Position numbers and translations under genes: made by a program. A model generated the notes under the pieces. That model saw only the letters and a list, made by a program, of their open reading frames with translations. It had not been told where the DNA came from and did no database searches. This document shows, one piece after another, positions 33,901-43,825 of a stretch of DNA of 64,000 nt (position 1 is its first letter; the number at the start of each line of letters is the position of its first letter). Source of the stretch: Pomphorhynchus laevis (lineage: Eukaryota; Acanthocephala; Palaeacanthocephala; Echinorhynchida; Pomphorhynchidae); assembly GCA_012934845.2 (NCBI GenBank), contig WNNJ02001233.1, forward strand, positions 1 through 64,000. The letters are read 5' to 3'.

Positions 33901-33964
33901 AATGATGGCTCGAGTAGTATCAATGTCCATGCAGGGCGTTTGTAGCCAGACGCTAGAATTGTAA
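30941..33964 (+). CDS. Intact RLE-type LINE polyprotein
   Basis: 1007 codons, uninterrupted. I start at MPRGVPSS (30941), because sister copies begin MPKG/MPRG at the same point. Residues 12-42 form a Cys cluster (CxC-x6-CxxCxC-x6-CxxC-x4-C) resembling a Tesmin/TSO1 CXC finger, probably binding nucleic acid. The RT follows: GPSGVDADGW, RPVGIGETLRRIIG, LLIDAKNAFNQINR (motif A, D438), EGFTQGDPLAMAAFA (motif B), WYADDG (Y523-D526, catalytic), LGSFIG. A C-terminal region holds GASAWLSS, CECG...HILSC...RHN (zinc-binding, from C809), then RADIVCNG (D880), FLDICIF (D897) and K924/K927. This matches the D...D...K layout of restriction-like endonucleases that nick the target for reverse transcription. 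A single-ORF, R2-superfamily-like non-LTR retrotransposon is the best reading. It may be active. Confidence 0.85.
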   Translation: MPRGVPSSIPKCCNCNSSAARCIRCPCAKSKKQCLNCVAPHCTRKLVDPCLTHNSNDSIVATTDVDAALSQKTLRSQIDSRNQSQAIGHIFGSLSQQNSANIIDTLFNNLKHWIPNLMDLPICNDSKEFIDMLTECFAHFNTDKRTDYDPLKQATVMCQLILQRIPSRKTSFIRKTLARRITLWRNNDLLKLMAEAEYLQKMKYHSIKLGSRKTKCEIKRIINLVRNCKIGKASRTLDTKENRGVLDLDSIIDNQTVLSILKDLHPTPEPVNEEFVLQGDVEGRVEHYDVRFSDLTPADIIHAARITTGSAGPSGVDADGWKNFLTHHGNASSKLAIQICEFTIKIAMDTIDPIRLDAYTVSRLVPLDKNPGVRPVGIGETLRRIIGRVVLNHVSKDITSVCNNFQLCAGQRCGTEVAVHTMREAFEKTPDSCILLIDAKNAFNQINRNLALRNIKYICPSLDKILHNTYGRTSDLVVNGTVLHSAEGFTQGDPLAMAAFALASIPLINRLKEVAPGAKHVWYADDGGCVGTIAELEKIWKELQRCGPSFGYFINPRKCTLLAHKDLVENAAVALTQQGVAMRKDGVKYLGSFIGEYDFVHNKCSDLVEKWKNTLDKLQSVSTQEAFASYLLLTKAIQPKLSYIERTCYMQQAWLKPFHSKLFNDVLPEMLGYIGQDNEAEMIISLPNRFGGLGIINQLRTCGSEYENSVKICNPAMKGLIGDDLETQQKQIYKEIKECNKRETVRYRQSIIELSPRDLFTIFENASKSGASAWLSSNHGAKDLFLNTREFHDALLARYDWQTSNHGRCECGKSNEVAHILSCRTGGMTFVRHNSIKSELANQIQKVCRRVIQEPILQNVPETTSFEATSTTRDRNARADIVCNGLFGHVTERSFLDICIFNSFAPSYATSHMSNPFVYHEERKNGKYKERINRIERAHFHPFVMSTTGGLGNAANTVLKKVASMHALQGPQNYAEIIHTYRCRLSRMMARVVSMSMQGVCSQTLEL

Positions 33965-34093
33965 AACATGACAAATCATAAATGTATTATTATTAATTTA
34001 TCAATTTTTTTTTTTTTTTTAAAAAAAAAATAAAAAAAAAAAAAAAAAAAATTTATTAATAATTAATTTTTTTTATTATTATTTTACAATCTC
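33965..34093. other. Tail-to-tail junction of two RLE elements
   Basis: Plus element tail (ATGTATTATTATTAATTTA) runs into a T18/A10/A20-type homopolymer tract and then the minus element tail (AATAATAATAAAAAAAATTA on its own strand). No target duplication can be resolved in the low-complexity DNA. Confidence 0.6.
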
Positions 34094-36917
34094 TGGGTTA
34101 CCCGCAAATGGGCCCGTAAATGATAATTAAGTTCAGTTTGGGTTCAAAATTCTGGACGTCCGATTGCAGATCGCGTTCCTCTGATGCATCGCGATGTCAT
34201 TTTTGCAAGTAATAGGCCTAGACGCGTTCTAAGCTTTGTAAGCTCGTCGGGGTATCTGCTTGCTCGCTTATTTGCCAATTTAGATGCGATCCGTCTTAAA
34301 AGTTGTGTGGCATTTTCACCGCTTTCACCTGAGAATGAGAAGACGGCGGGTACAAGAGACCCCCGCTCGAACTCTGTTATTCTTTCGAGATATTTACTGC
34401 GCTTTCGCTGTTGGTGGTACTTATAGCAGGACTCTGGTGTCTTGGAGGAGTTGGACTGAGCGAAAGCGTTAAACAAGCAAATGTCGAAGAAAGTTCACTC
34501 ACTCCTATCACCATACAACCCTGAGCATGCAATGTCGAGCCTAGCATCACGGTCTTTTGTCGTTAAGCCGTTTCTAAAGTCAAAGTTTGGCGGGACTGGT
34601 GTAAGCAGCGGCTCGACTTGTACGTTATACGATGTTTCTCTTAGCTGATAGGCAATAAAATCGCGCACGGCATCGTGTCGCATCGACGGAAGACCACCGA
34701 ATGGGCATGAGAGAGCATGTGCAACTGTATTAATCTGCTTACATTTACATTGAGTTGGTGCGGATTTAGGCGTAATTCCGTATCTAGAAGAAATAGAATC
34801 ACAAAACTCGATGTTACTTAATCGAGTTGCTCGATCGAATGTAGGATATCCGGATAGCCATGACGAAGCCCCTGTTGTTGAAGCATGCTCAATTGCGGTA
34901 CACAGAATTCCACTCGCATTGCTCAAAATATCTTCTTGGTCAAGCTTTTCACTAGAGGCTTTTGCTGCCCGTAGATTTTTAATAATTGTCTCCTGCATAG
35001 AATTAAGTACCGAGCCAATATATCCTTGTATGCTTGGCTCACACACTGAGGTCGATGATCGATATTCGTTGCTTGGTAACGTGGACGGATCTCTAATGCA
35101 TAAACCGCCGTTGCGAAAACTCAACTGGCATGTGCGCCATAAGATATCGTCTTGAGAAATATCAATGTCAAAAAGATGTGATATTGTAGACTTTAGTTTC
35201 AGTGTCAGAGGTGCGAACCACGCAGAGGGGCATTCATAGCATCGTTGAGTATGTGTCCATTTATGCTGAATAGACTTAATTAAGCATACGTATGCAACCT
35301 GAGTGTCTAACTCTCCTACTTTCTTCAACTGTGACACTAATGTGCAAATGGAGGAAACTGATGATCGTATAAACGTCTCTATGTATTCGGCTGATCCGAT
35401 TGGTACTCCAAGAACGGGTAAGCCATCCTCAACGATGGAGACTCCAGCGTTATCAAGACGCGATTGGAAAGTCGAGATGTCGTTCCCGTGGGAATATACC
35501 TTGCATTTTCCCGGATTCAAGTGTACGCAATATGAGGGGCCGAAGGATTGAAGCAACTTAAATGCTTCAATGACATCTTGTGGGGAACCTATGAGGTTGC
35601 CGTCGTCTGCGTACCATAACTGTTTAATGTTTGGGCAAGTTCTTTTGATACGGAGTAGTAACGGAAGTGTTGCAGAGGCAAATGCTGCCATCGAAAAGAC
35701 GTCGCCCTGTGTAAATCCTTCAGCAGATAGTAAGAATTCACTGTCAATTGTTAGCAGTGTCGGCTTTCTGTATAGGTTAGAAAGGACTGTGTTCAATGCT
35801 GGACAGATATTTGGCATGTTTGAGAGAGCGGTCATTCTATTCACTCTGTTGAATGCGTTGTCAGCATCTATTGTGAGTAGCACGAATGTAGGATTTCTCT
35901 TCAACGAGTCACGAATACCGTGAATAACACATTCGGTGCCAGCACGCTGCGAGGCGCAGAATTGGACGTTCCCGCATATTGTTTGCAGTTGGGGTGATAT
36001 TATTTTCAATATTGATTTAGATATAATGCGTCTGGAAACATCTCCTATTCCTATAGGACGTACGCCAGGATTTTTGCTAATATGAATAAGGCGACTAGCG
36101 GTGAAGGCTGTCATCGACTCCTGTGAGATTGGATTTAATGCTAATTGTTGAGCGAAAGATGCAAGTGATTCAGCTAGACGTTTCGATTCTGCCCCAAAGT
36201 CAACCAACATTCAATGCCATGCTCTTGCATCTAATCCGGACGGGCCCGCTTCTCCCTTTACTTTCTTAGAGTTGGCAACGATCAGTTCAAAGTCAATAGA
36301 ATCAAATGCAACTGGGTTAAACTCAGGAATGTCATCGATAGGCCTGCGCAGAATGGCGTCATCAGATTTTGCTAAAGCCATCGGATGCTTATCAATAAGA
36401 ATTTGTCTCACTGTTTGGCCGTCTATTATTTCGTCTATTCGAAGAGGATGCCCTGTACCATCATTTGATTCAAGTAATTTGACAGCAGCTGTCATTTTCC
36501 CACCAAGAACAAGCTTCTGAACAGTTTTCAGAATATCATTATTTAGAGGATCATATAGCTTGTGGGAAGACTGAGACTGGAGAAAACGAGCTTCGTTGAG
36601 CAGCGTTTGCATATCTCCGCTTGTCCAACAATCAAGTCTGCGATCGAGAATTTGTTTTAGTTGCTTAGGGTTCGCTTTAGCAGGGCGCTGGAGGATTAAC
36701 TGACTGATGACAACCGCGAGTGAAAGCGAGCAATCGTTTGTGGATGCTAATTCATATATCCGTGCAAGCTCTGAGATAAATCGCTTAGATCCGATGCATC
36801 TTGGTAGTCTAAACAGGTTTGGTTTCCATAGAATAACTTCATGCAATATCGACTCCACCGAGAGAGTATCTGATGAAGATTGGAGTTGCGAGATGGTTGC
36901 AGTTATAGGCTCAAGTT
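34094..36917 (-). pseudogene. RLE-type LINE, 5' truncated, two stops
   Basis: Same family as 30941-33964. It begins inside the N-terminal domain at about 36917 (the Cys cluster is missing), directly after AAT-rich DNA. One frame runs the whole length. TGA at 36211-36213 sits where relatives have an Arg-like position (RAWH-stop-MLVDFG), and TGA at 34495-34497 falls in RSE-stop-TFFDIC where the family reads ER. Both fit CGA to TGA. RT motifs: TIDADNAFNRVNR, EGFTQGDVFSMAAFA, LWYADDGN. RLE part: CKCK...HALSC, DARLDIACSG. The 3' UTR carries the tail GGGCCCATTTGCGGGTAACC at 34114-34094. With two suppressed stops it would be complete from the truncation point on. Confidence 0.8.
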
Positions 36918-37019
36918 CTGTCTGAAGAAATATAATTAAAATAATAATATCAATAAAAATAAAATTTACAATTCTTTGGTAAGTTTATTTATAGTGGAAG
37001 CTTAAGTATTAAAATTTAA

Positions 37020-38047
37020 ATATCAAATATTAAAATTTGGAATATATTTGATGAAATTAAAAAGAAAATGAAAATAACAAAAGAATTATAAAAGAAAATA
37101 TCAAATAACAAAATATACCTGATTAACCTTTGTCTTCATACGTAAAAAGCTTTACGGTTAAATAGCTTAATTATTTAAATGTAAACGCAACATTTGAACT
37201 TATTTATTTAAGTTTAGGAACAATTATTACAAGTAACTGTTCTATAATGGATAAAAGAGGTTTAACAATTTAATCAGATAAAACTATACAAAATTACATA
37301 AAAATCCAATAAAACCATGTGTACATTAAAACCACTTTATGTCTATATGAATAAAATACTTAAAGTAATTAAAGCACACTTCAAAAAATATTGTAATGTA
37401 ATCGAAATTAATACTGGTATAAAACACTATTTCAGTATTAATTCTACAAAAGAATTTTTGGAACATACAAAGGGAATAAATTTTCATAATAAAAATACGT
37501 ACGATTTTAGTACGCTTTATACAAATCTAGATTTAGTAGATATTAAAGAAGCGTTAGTAAAATTAATTAATCTTATATTCGGAAAAAGATATACATATAT
37601 ACGTTATAATAACTATAACGCATATCTAACAAAAATTAAACCATCAAGTAAATATAAATATAGGGATAAAATTGAATTAATAGAATCCTTAAATATTTTG
37701 ATAAATCAAAATTATTTAAAAGTAGCGACATCTATATTTAGACAAGTAAAGGTGTTTCTATGGATGGTAATGTAATAGTAGCCCAATTATAGCTGACTTG
37801 TTTTTAAGCTTCATAGAATATAAATTTGCTCAAAACTGTTTCAAAAATAAATCTGAACAATTTAAAGATGTGAAAAAATAAATAAGACAAATAAAAGGTG
37901 TTCCGATAGTAGCCCAATTATAGCTGACTTATTTTTATGCTTTATAGAATATGAATTTGTTAATAACTGTTTAAAAAATAAATCTAAATTGTATAAAGGT
38001 ATGAAATATATGTTTCGACATATTGATGATATATGTGTATTTAATTC
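37020..38047 (+). pseudogene. PLE RT copy, degraded
   Basis: 37020-37316 is a decayed N-terminal part (FDEIKKKMKITK; SLGTIITSNCSIMDK). 37317-37775 is open and covers SVYMNKIL-type start, DFSTLYTNLDLVD and TSIFRQVK. A frame change at motif B (VFLWMVM) follows. Then come two overlapping duplicates of SPIIADLFxxFIEYxF (37776-37850 and 37905-37960) and FRHIDDICVFNS at 38010-38047. The duplication suggests template switching or recombination between copies. Confidence 0.7.
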
Positions 38048-38089
38048 TTACAAACAAGAACAGTCAGCTGAATTCCCCTTCTTGTTCAT

Positions 38090-38954
38090 TATGACTAGTA
38101 TATAAGTGATTTTTCTTTATGTGATTTTCGAGTGTCAGTCGTGCTGCATGGAGAGCGTTAGCAGTGCCACAATTTTTGACCAACCTGTTTGGTTTGCGCA
38201 TATATCAACAATGTCTCGGATACGCTTGTCTAGAATACTCTCGAATATTTTCATAGTTTGCGAGTGCGATCGAATTGAGCGGTAATTGGAGTCGTCAGCT
38301 GAATTCCCATTCTTTTTCCATATCGATATGGTGATACTGCTTTGCCAACCGCTCGGTATCCTATGTTTATCAACTATCTTGTTGAAGAAGCTGGCTAGCC
38401 AAAGGACTGGGTCCCAGCTTTTTGCCTACAAGAGCTCAATCGCAATGTCGTCTGACACTGTGGCTTTACTTGTCATCATAGACTTTAATGCTTCTATCAC
38501 CTCGTCCTCACTTATTTGATGTAATAAACCGTACGATAATGCAACTTCTGACATCGAAAATGAGAAAACTCTTCATTTTAAGTTTCCTCAAAATGATCAC
38601 GCATCTCTCTCGAACTTTCTGTCGATCTATTAATAATTTTCAGTCCCTTCAATTGATGCAGTAAAACCTTTCGATATCCTGCGTGTTTTGATGCCTTCAC
38701 TTTACATACTGAAATAGGTCTCGCTCACCAACGCGCGTATTGAGTATTTTTGGACATTATCATTGTGAACGGCTCTGGCAACTACAATGGCCTTCTAAGC
38801 TTTTCTCTTTTCTAAATGGTATGCATGACAGTTTGTCTTTATAATGTAGCTGAGATATGCATGAAATAGTTATTTCTTGTCTTTGACTTTTCCTTTTACA
38901 TCTTCCGTGCAGAGCCATGTATCACGCTTTATGTATCTTTTTCCGGCTTTAGAT
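38090..38954 (-). pseudogene. LINE RT N-terminal fragment (RTE-like)
   Basis: Minus-strand codons read SEDEVIEALKSMMTSKATVS, then SWDPVLWLASFFNKIVDKHR, IPSGWQSSITISIWKKNGN and NYRSIRSHSQTMKIFESIL. This is the RT entry region of RTE/BovB-like LINEs (VxxALKxMxxxKAxGxDxIxxE...NYRxIxLLSH). Stops interrupt it. It separates two PLE copies but does not split one, because the PLE codons do not resume where they stopped. Confidence 0.6.
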
Positions 38955-39505
38955 AAGAGAAGTTAATTATAATGATTTAAATGTAAATGCAGCATATGAA
39001 CGTAGTGATCTTAGTTTAGAAACAATTATCACAAGTCACTGTTCAATATTGAATAAAAAGGGTATAAAGGTTAAATCAGATAATAAAGCTATACCTATAT
39101 TAATCCAAAATTACACAAAAATCTAATAAAGCCCACGTTCATACGTAGTTATTTTAAATGTGCATTAAAACCACTTTCTGTTTATAAAATACTTAAAATA
39201 ATTATAACACACTTCAAGAAATATTGAAGGATAATCGAAATTAATGCCGGTATAAAACACTATTTAAGTATTAATTCTACAAAAGAACTTTTAGAGCACA
39301 CAAAAGGAATAATTTTTCAGAATATAAATACATACGATTTTAGTACGCTTTATACAAATCTAGATTTAGTAGATATTAAAGAAGCGTTAGTAAAATTAAT
39401 TAATCTTATATTCGGAAAAAGATATACATATATATGTTATAATAATTATAACGCACATCTAACAAAAATTAAACCATCAAGTAAATATAAATATATGGAT
39501 AAATA
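38955..39505 (+). pseudogene. PLE RT copy, degraded
   Basis: Runs from the EVNYNDLNVNAAYERSDLSL region to KIKPSSKYKYMDK with several indels, including the SVYxxKIL and FKCALKPLSV segments. DFSTLYTNLDLVDIKEAL is intact near 39340. It ends at 39505 in a stop and AT-rich DNA. Confidence 0.65.
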
Positions 39506-39593
39506 ATATATTATATTAAAATCATTACTTAATAAATTAATTAGATTTGAAAAATATATTGTTTTATTTCCTTTTTGGACGAGTGCAAACAAG

Positions 39594-40075
39594 AAAATTG
39601 GCAAGAAGTTAATTATAATGATTTAAATGTAAATCCAACATATGAACGTAGTGAGTTGAGTTTAGAAACAATTATTACAAGTCACTGTTCTATAATGGAT
39701 AAAAAGGGTATAAAGGTTGAATTAGATAATAAAACTATACCTATATTATATTGGAATCTAAAATTACATAAAAATCCAATAAAACCTAGGTTCTATTGGA
39801 TAACCTAGGTCCTTATAGTAATTAAAGCACACTTTAAAAAATATTGTAAGGTAATCGAAATTAATACTGGTATAAAACACTATTTCAGTATTAATTCTAC
39901 AAAAGAATTTTTAGAACAGACAAAAGGAATAAATTTTCAAAATATAAATACGATTTTAGTACGCTTTATACAAATCTAGATTTAGTAGATATTAAAGATG
40001 CATTAGAAAAATTAATTAATCTTATATTCGGAAAAGGATATACATATATATGTTATAATGACTATATCGTTAGAA
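39594..40075 (+). pseudogene. PLE RT copy, internally deleted
   Basis: NYNDLNVNPTYERSELSL to ILYWNLKLHKNPIKP, then a deletion in the ICxAFKCTLKPLS region and resumption at KAHFKKYCKVIEINT. Motif A is present, with a six-base loss just before it. Truncated in the YTYICYND segment at 40075. Confidence 0.65.
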
Positions 40076-40129
40076 ACATCAGAAAAACCTTTAATATTTG
40101 TCAAACACAACTTCTTGAAACTTCTTCAA

Positions 40130-40217
40130 CATTTTCACGCCGTCAGGTCTAGAGAGATCTGAGCCCCTCGGCCGCACTAGCGTGTTGCCTTCCAACTGAA
40201 CCATTCGGGGTCTCTCA
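40130..40217 (-). other. tRNA-like sequence, possible SINE head
   Basis: On the minus strand TGGTTCAGTTGG matches the RNA polymerase III A box (TRGYNNARNNGG). About 25 nt later GGCTCAGATC partly matches a B box (GGTTCGANNC). The surrounding 85 bp (GACCCCGAA... to ...GACCTGACGGCGTG) is GC-rich against an AT-rich background. I cannot fold a full cloverleaf, so this is more likely a tRNA-derived SINE fragment than a working tRNA gene. Confidence 0.35.
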
Positions 40218-40226
40218 CTATTTCTA

Positions 40227-40258
40227 GGCCTATTTGCGGAAACCTAATTTTTGTAATT
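40227..40258 (+). mobile_element. Orphan RLE-element 3' tail
   Basis: GGCCTATTTGCGGAAACC followed by TAATTTTTGTAATT. It is nearly the tail of the element ending at 43800 (GGCCCGTTTACGGGAACC, TAATTTCTGTAAATT). An extreme 5' truncation leaving only the tail. Confidence 0.6.
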
Positions 40259-40440
40259 TCTTTTATAATTGTTTGTTATCTTCATTTCTTTTTTTAATTT
40301 CATCAAATATGTAATCTTTCCAAATTATAATCTTAGATGTTTTTAAGCTTTTACTCTTAATCAGCTTAGCAAAGTAAGCATTTAGGTCATTACATAATGA
40401 ATTGTAAATTTTATTTTTATTGTTATTATTATTTAAAACA
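40259..40440 (-). pseudogene. PLE segment upstream of RT
   Basis: Minus-strand codons read SLCNDLNAYFAKLIKSKSLK, then WKDYIFDEIKKRNEDNKQL. The last part overlaps the start of the RT copy at 37020 (FDEIKKKMK...). This gives a glimpse of the region between endonuclease and RT that is missing from all other copies here. Confidence 0.5.
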
Positions 40441-40495
40441 CTAATTTTATTAACTAATCAATAACTAATTTTATTGTTATTATTATAATTTTATT

Positions 40496-43400
40496 TTTGA
40501 CCTTAAAACAATTTTGGTTTCTAATAAAAATACAATATAATAACATACAGAGATATTATCCTTGACTGTAGTAAGTGTTTGTGATTAGCGACGAAAATAA
40601 CTAAATTGCTAAGACTTGTGGATTCTTGAACAGCACCGCTTTGAACTCATAAAATTTATAACTGTTCTGGCAAATTACAAATAATGCCTAAAGGACGTCC
40701 TGACAGTGTATTGAAATGCTGCAATTGCAATGGACAGGCTGCAAAATGCAAAAACTGCAAATGTGTTAAGGCCGGTTGAAAATGCACAACATGTAGAGTG
40801 GGCGGATGTATCAATAAGACGAATATAAAGTACATCGTCCGATGTATGTATTTTAACAGGAATTCCCGAAAATAATATATACAGAAACGCTATAGAATCA
40901 GAATCTTCGCAAAGAAATGCATATCAAAATCATGCAAACAGAACAGTAATTACTTATGCTTCTCAGATTGTATCTGTGAATAATGGAATTTCTAATAACT
41001 TAGAAATTTGTAATATTGAGGGAATATATCAAGTGGTTATTCAATGGAAGCCAAATATCATGGTGCTCCCTCGATATTCTGCAAGTAATACTATAATTGA
41101 TACTATCGCAAACTTCTATTTCGATGTTGCACGAAAAAATAATAATGAGAACTCTGTTCTTAAGTCTGCTACAGTTTTTTACAATGCGTTCTCCAAAGAA
41201 TTCCATCGAAAAAAGTTAACGTGATTCGAAAAACATTAGAGAACAGACTGGCTTTGTGGTCAACAAAAAAATATAAAGAGCATTTTGACGAGGCCAATTA
41301 CCTACAAGTAGCTTTTAGTGAACCTAGAAAAATTCACATATGACGGATTTGAAAAAGAATTATGTTAGACTAATGTTACGAGGGAAAGTTGCTGCAAGTT
41401 CCGCGATTCTTGATAACAATGATTCGTCAGGTCCGCTAGGCCCTAATGTTATGGTTGGATCTTCATCTGTCAAAGAAGTGCTTGAAAATCTACACCCTAT
41501 CCCAGAAAATCTACATCCTGATTCTCTTCTGTCATCACCAATTCATGAAGCGATCACACATCACTCTGTACGCTTCACGCAAATTGACGAAGACGCTATC
41601 ATCAAAGCTTGTAAAAAGACTAACGGAAGTGCAGGACCGTCAGGATGTGATTCGAACCTATGGAAATTCATACTCACAGGCTTCGAAAATCATTCACGTA
41701 ACCTTGCCAGGGCTTTGGCTGAATTCACAATTCGATTAACTACTGATAAAATCCCTCCTGATGTTATTGATGCGTTTACGACATGTAGGCTTGTCGCTAT
41801 CCCTAAGAAATCTGGGGGCATAAGATCGATAGGAGTGTGTGAAGTTACGAGACGCATAGTATGTAAAGCCATACTTGAAGTGGTAAAATTCGACTTGCAA
41901 GACGTGGCTGGAAAGAGTCAACTGGCAGCATCACAACGTGGCGGAATTGAGTTTGCTATTCATTCCGTCAAATCCGCATTTATGTCGAATAAACAACGCT
42001 GTGTTCTTGTCGTGGATGCTTCTAATGCATTTAACTCTTTAAATCGACAAGCTGCTATTCACAATAACAATACATTTGTCCTTCGTTGGCTTGTGTTCTT
42101 GCAAACACTTACAGAACTGACGCTCAACTAGTGCTTGGCGGTACAAGCATATTTTCTCGAGAGGGGTTCACACAAGGGGACCCCTTAGCTATGGCGGCTT
42201 TCTCCATGGCATCACTTCCGTTGATCAACAAATTTAAAAACAGTGTTCCCAGCATCACACAAGTTTGGTTTGCGGATGATGCAAACTTTGTCCGTACTAT
42301 TGACGAGTTAAATATGGTATGGAATGTATTGAAAAGCGATGGACCTCAATACGGATATTTCGTTAACGCTAAGAAAACACAACTGCTTACTCATCCATCT
42401 GAAATGAAGCAAGCATGTCCATTGAAAGAAATTGGAATATCATCGGATGGTATTATGATACTTGGCATTCCTATAGGCACTACCGAGTATGTAGATTCGG
42501 TTGCACTTGATAAATCTCAAAGTTGGACTCGTCTACTTGATCGTTTAGTAGAAATAGCCAAAGTTGATCCACATGTATCTTATATCGGTCTTACAAAATC
42601 AGTACAATGGAAATGGACTCACTTTTTCAGAAATACAACATTTAAATGCGGGCATTTGTCAACGCTGTTGACCATACTAAAAGACAAGCTTTTACCATCT
42701 TTAACAAGTCGAACCTTGAATCATGATTGGTGGACAATATTGACCTCACCTCTTAAACTAGGAGGTCTAGGCGTATTAGACCCCATTTTCACATCCACAC
42801 TGGAGTATGAAAACGCACAACTAATCTGTAATACTTATGATTCTGAATATACAGGAGAAACTCTGCGACAAGTACAAGCAGATGTTATAAAAAGTATTTC
42901 TTGTCAACGAATTAATGTTTACAAGAACCGTTTAATTGATGTCAAACAAAGGGCTCAACAAGCAGTATTGAATGCAATTAACCATGCTACTCAGAATTGC
43001 GCTTCATCATGGCTAAGTGCGCTTCCTCTAGCCGTTGATAACTTTCATCTCCATTCTTATGAATTTAGGGATGCCATATGTTCCAGATATGGATGGAATC
43101 CACCAGATCTAAACAAAAAAACATGTATATGCGGTACAACAAATGGCATTATTCACGCATTATCATGTAAACGCGGTGGTGTACCAATAATCCGTCACAA
43201 CGATATTCGGAACACGATCGCTTATGCATTATCAGAGATATGCCACGGCGTCGAAGTCGAACCAACTTTGCAAAAGATTCCAGACAGCTTAGAATTCATG
43301 AATAATTCAACAACGAAAAATAACAATGCGCGCCTAGACATTTCATGTTATGGACTACAGGACAATCGATATGAGCGGACGTTTTTTGACGTCAATGTTT

Positions 43401-43800
43401 TTTCAGTACATGCTCCGTCATATGCCAGCAGTTCGCCTCTCGCCGCCTTTGAATATAATGAAAATCGCAAAAACAGCAAATACAATGAAAGAATTGTCAG
43501 TGTGGAAGAAAGCAAGTTTATACCATTAATTTTTTCATCATCAGGAGGAGTTGGACCGCGAGCTCTTAAGCTACTCAAGGACATTGCCTCGATATCATCG
43601 AGGTTAAAATCAGAAAAATATAGTGATGTGTTGGTTCACCTTAAACGCAAGATTAGCTTCTCGATTGCACGTGCTTCTTCACTATGTCTGCGAATGCCGC
43701 GATCAAGTAGAAGACATCCAATCATTCCTGACAATAAATCTCATTTATAGGCCCGTTTACGGGAACCTAATTTCTGTAAATTAACTTTTCTTTAAAAAAT
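40496..43800 (+). pseudogene. RLE-type LINE, near full length, broken
   Basis: The 5' UTR has TTTTGACCTTAAAACAA and TTGGTTTCTAATAAA (shared with the next element). Start MPKGRPDS at 40684. The Cys cluster is complete except that TGA at 40777-40779 interrupts it where an Arg is likely. Frames: 40976-41224, then a shift, 41340-42131, a shift near 42075, and 42086-43750. RT has VVDASNAFNSLNR, EGFTQGDPLAMAAFS and WFADDANF (FADD rather than YADD). The RLE part has CICG...HALSC...RHND, ARLDISCYG and TFFDVNVFS. The tail GGCCCGTTTACGGGAACC is at 43750-43767 and A/T junction DNA ends near 43825. At least three lesions. Confidence 0.8.
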
Positions 43801-43825
43801 AAAAATAATAAAAAAAATTATTTTT

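Noticed and set aside
40777-40779. In-frame TGA codons as selenocysteine (reported in some PLEs)
   Set aside because: The TGAs here are in RLE elements, at positions where relatives have Arg, not Cys, and other stops in the same family are TAA. Ordinary nonsense mutation fits.
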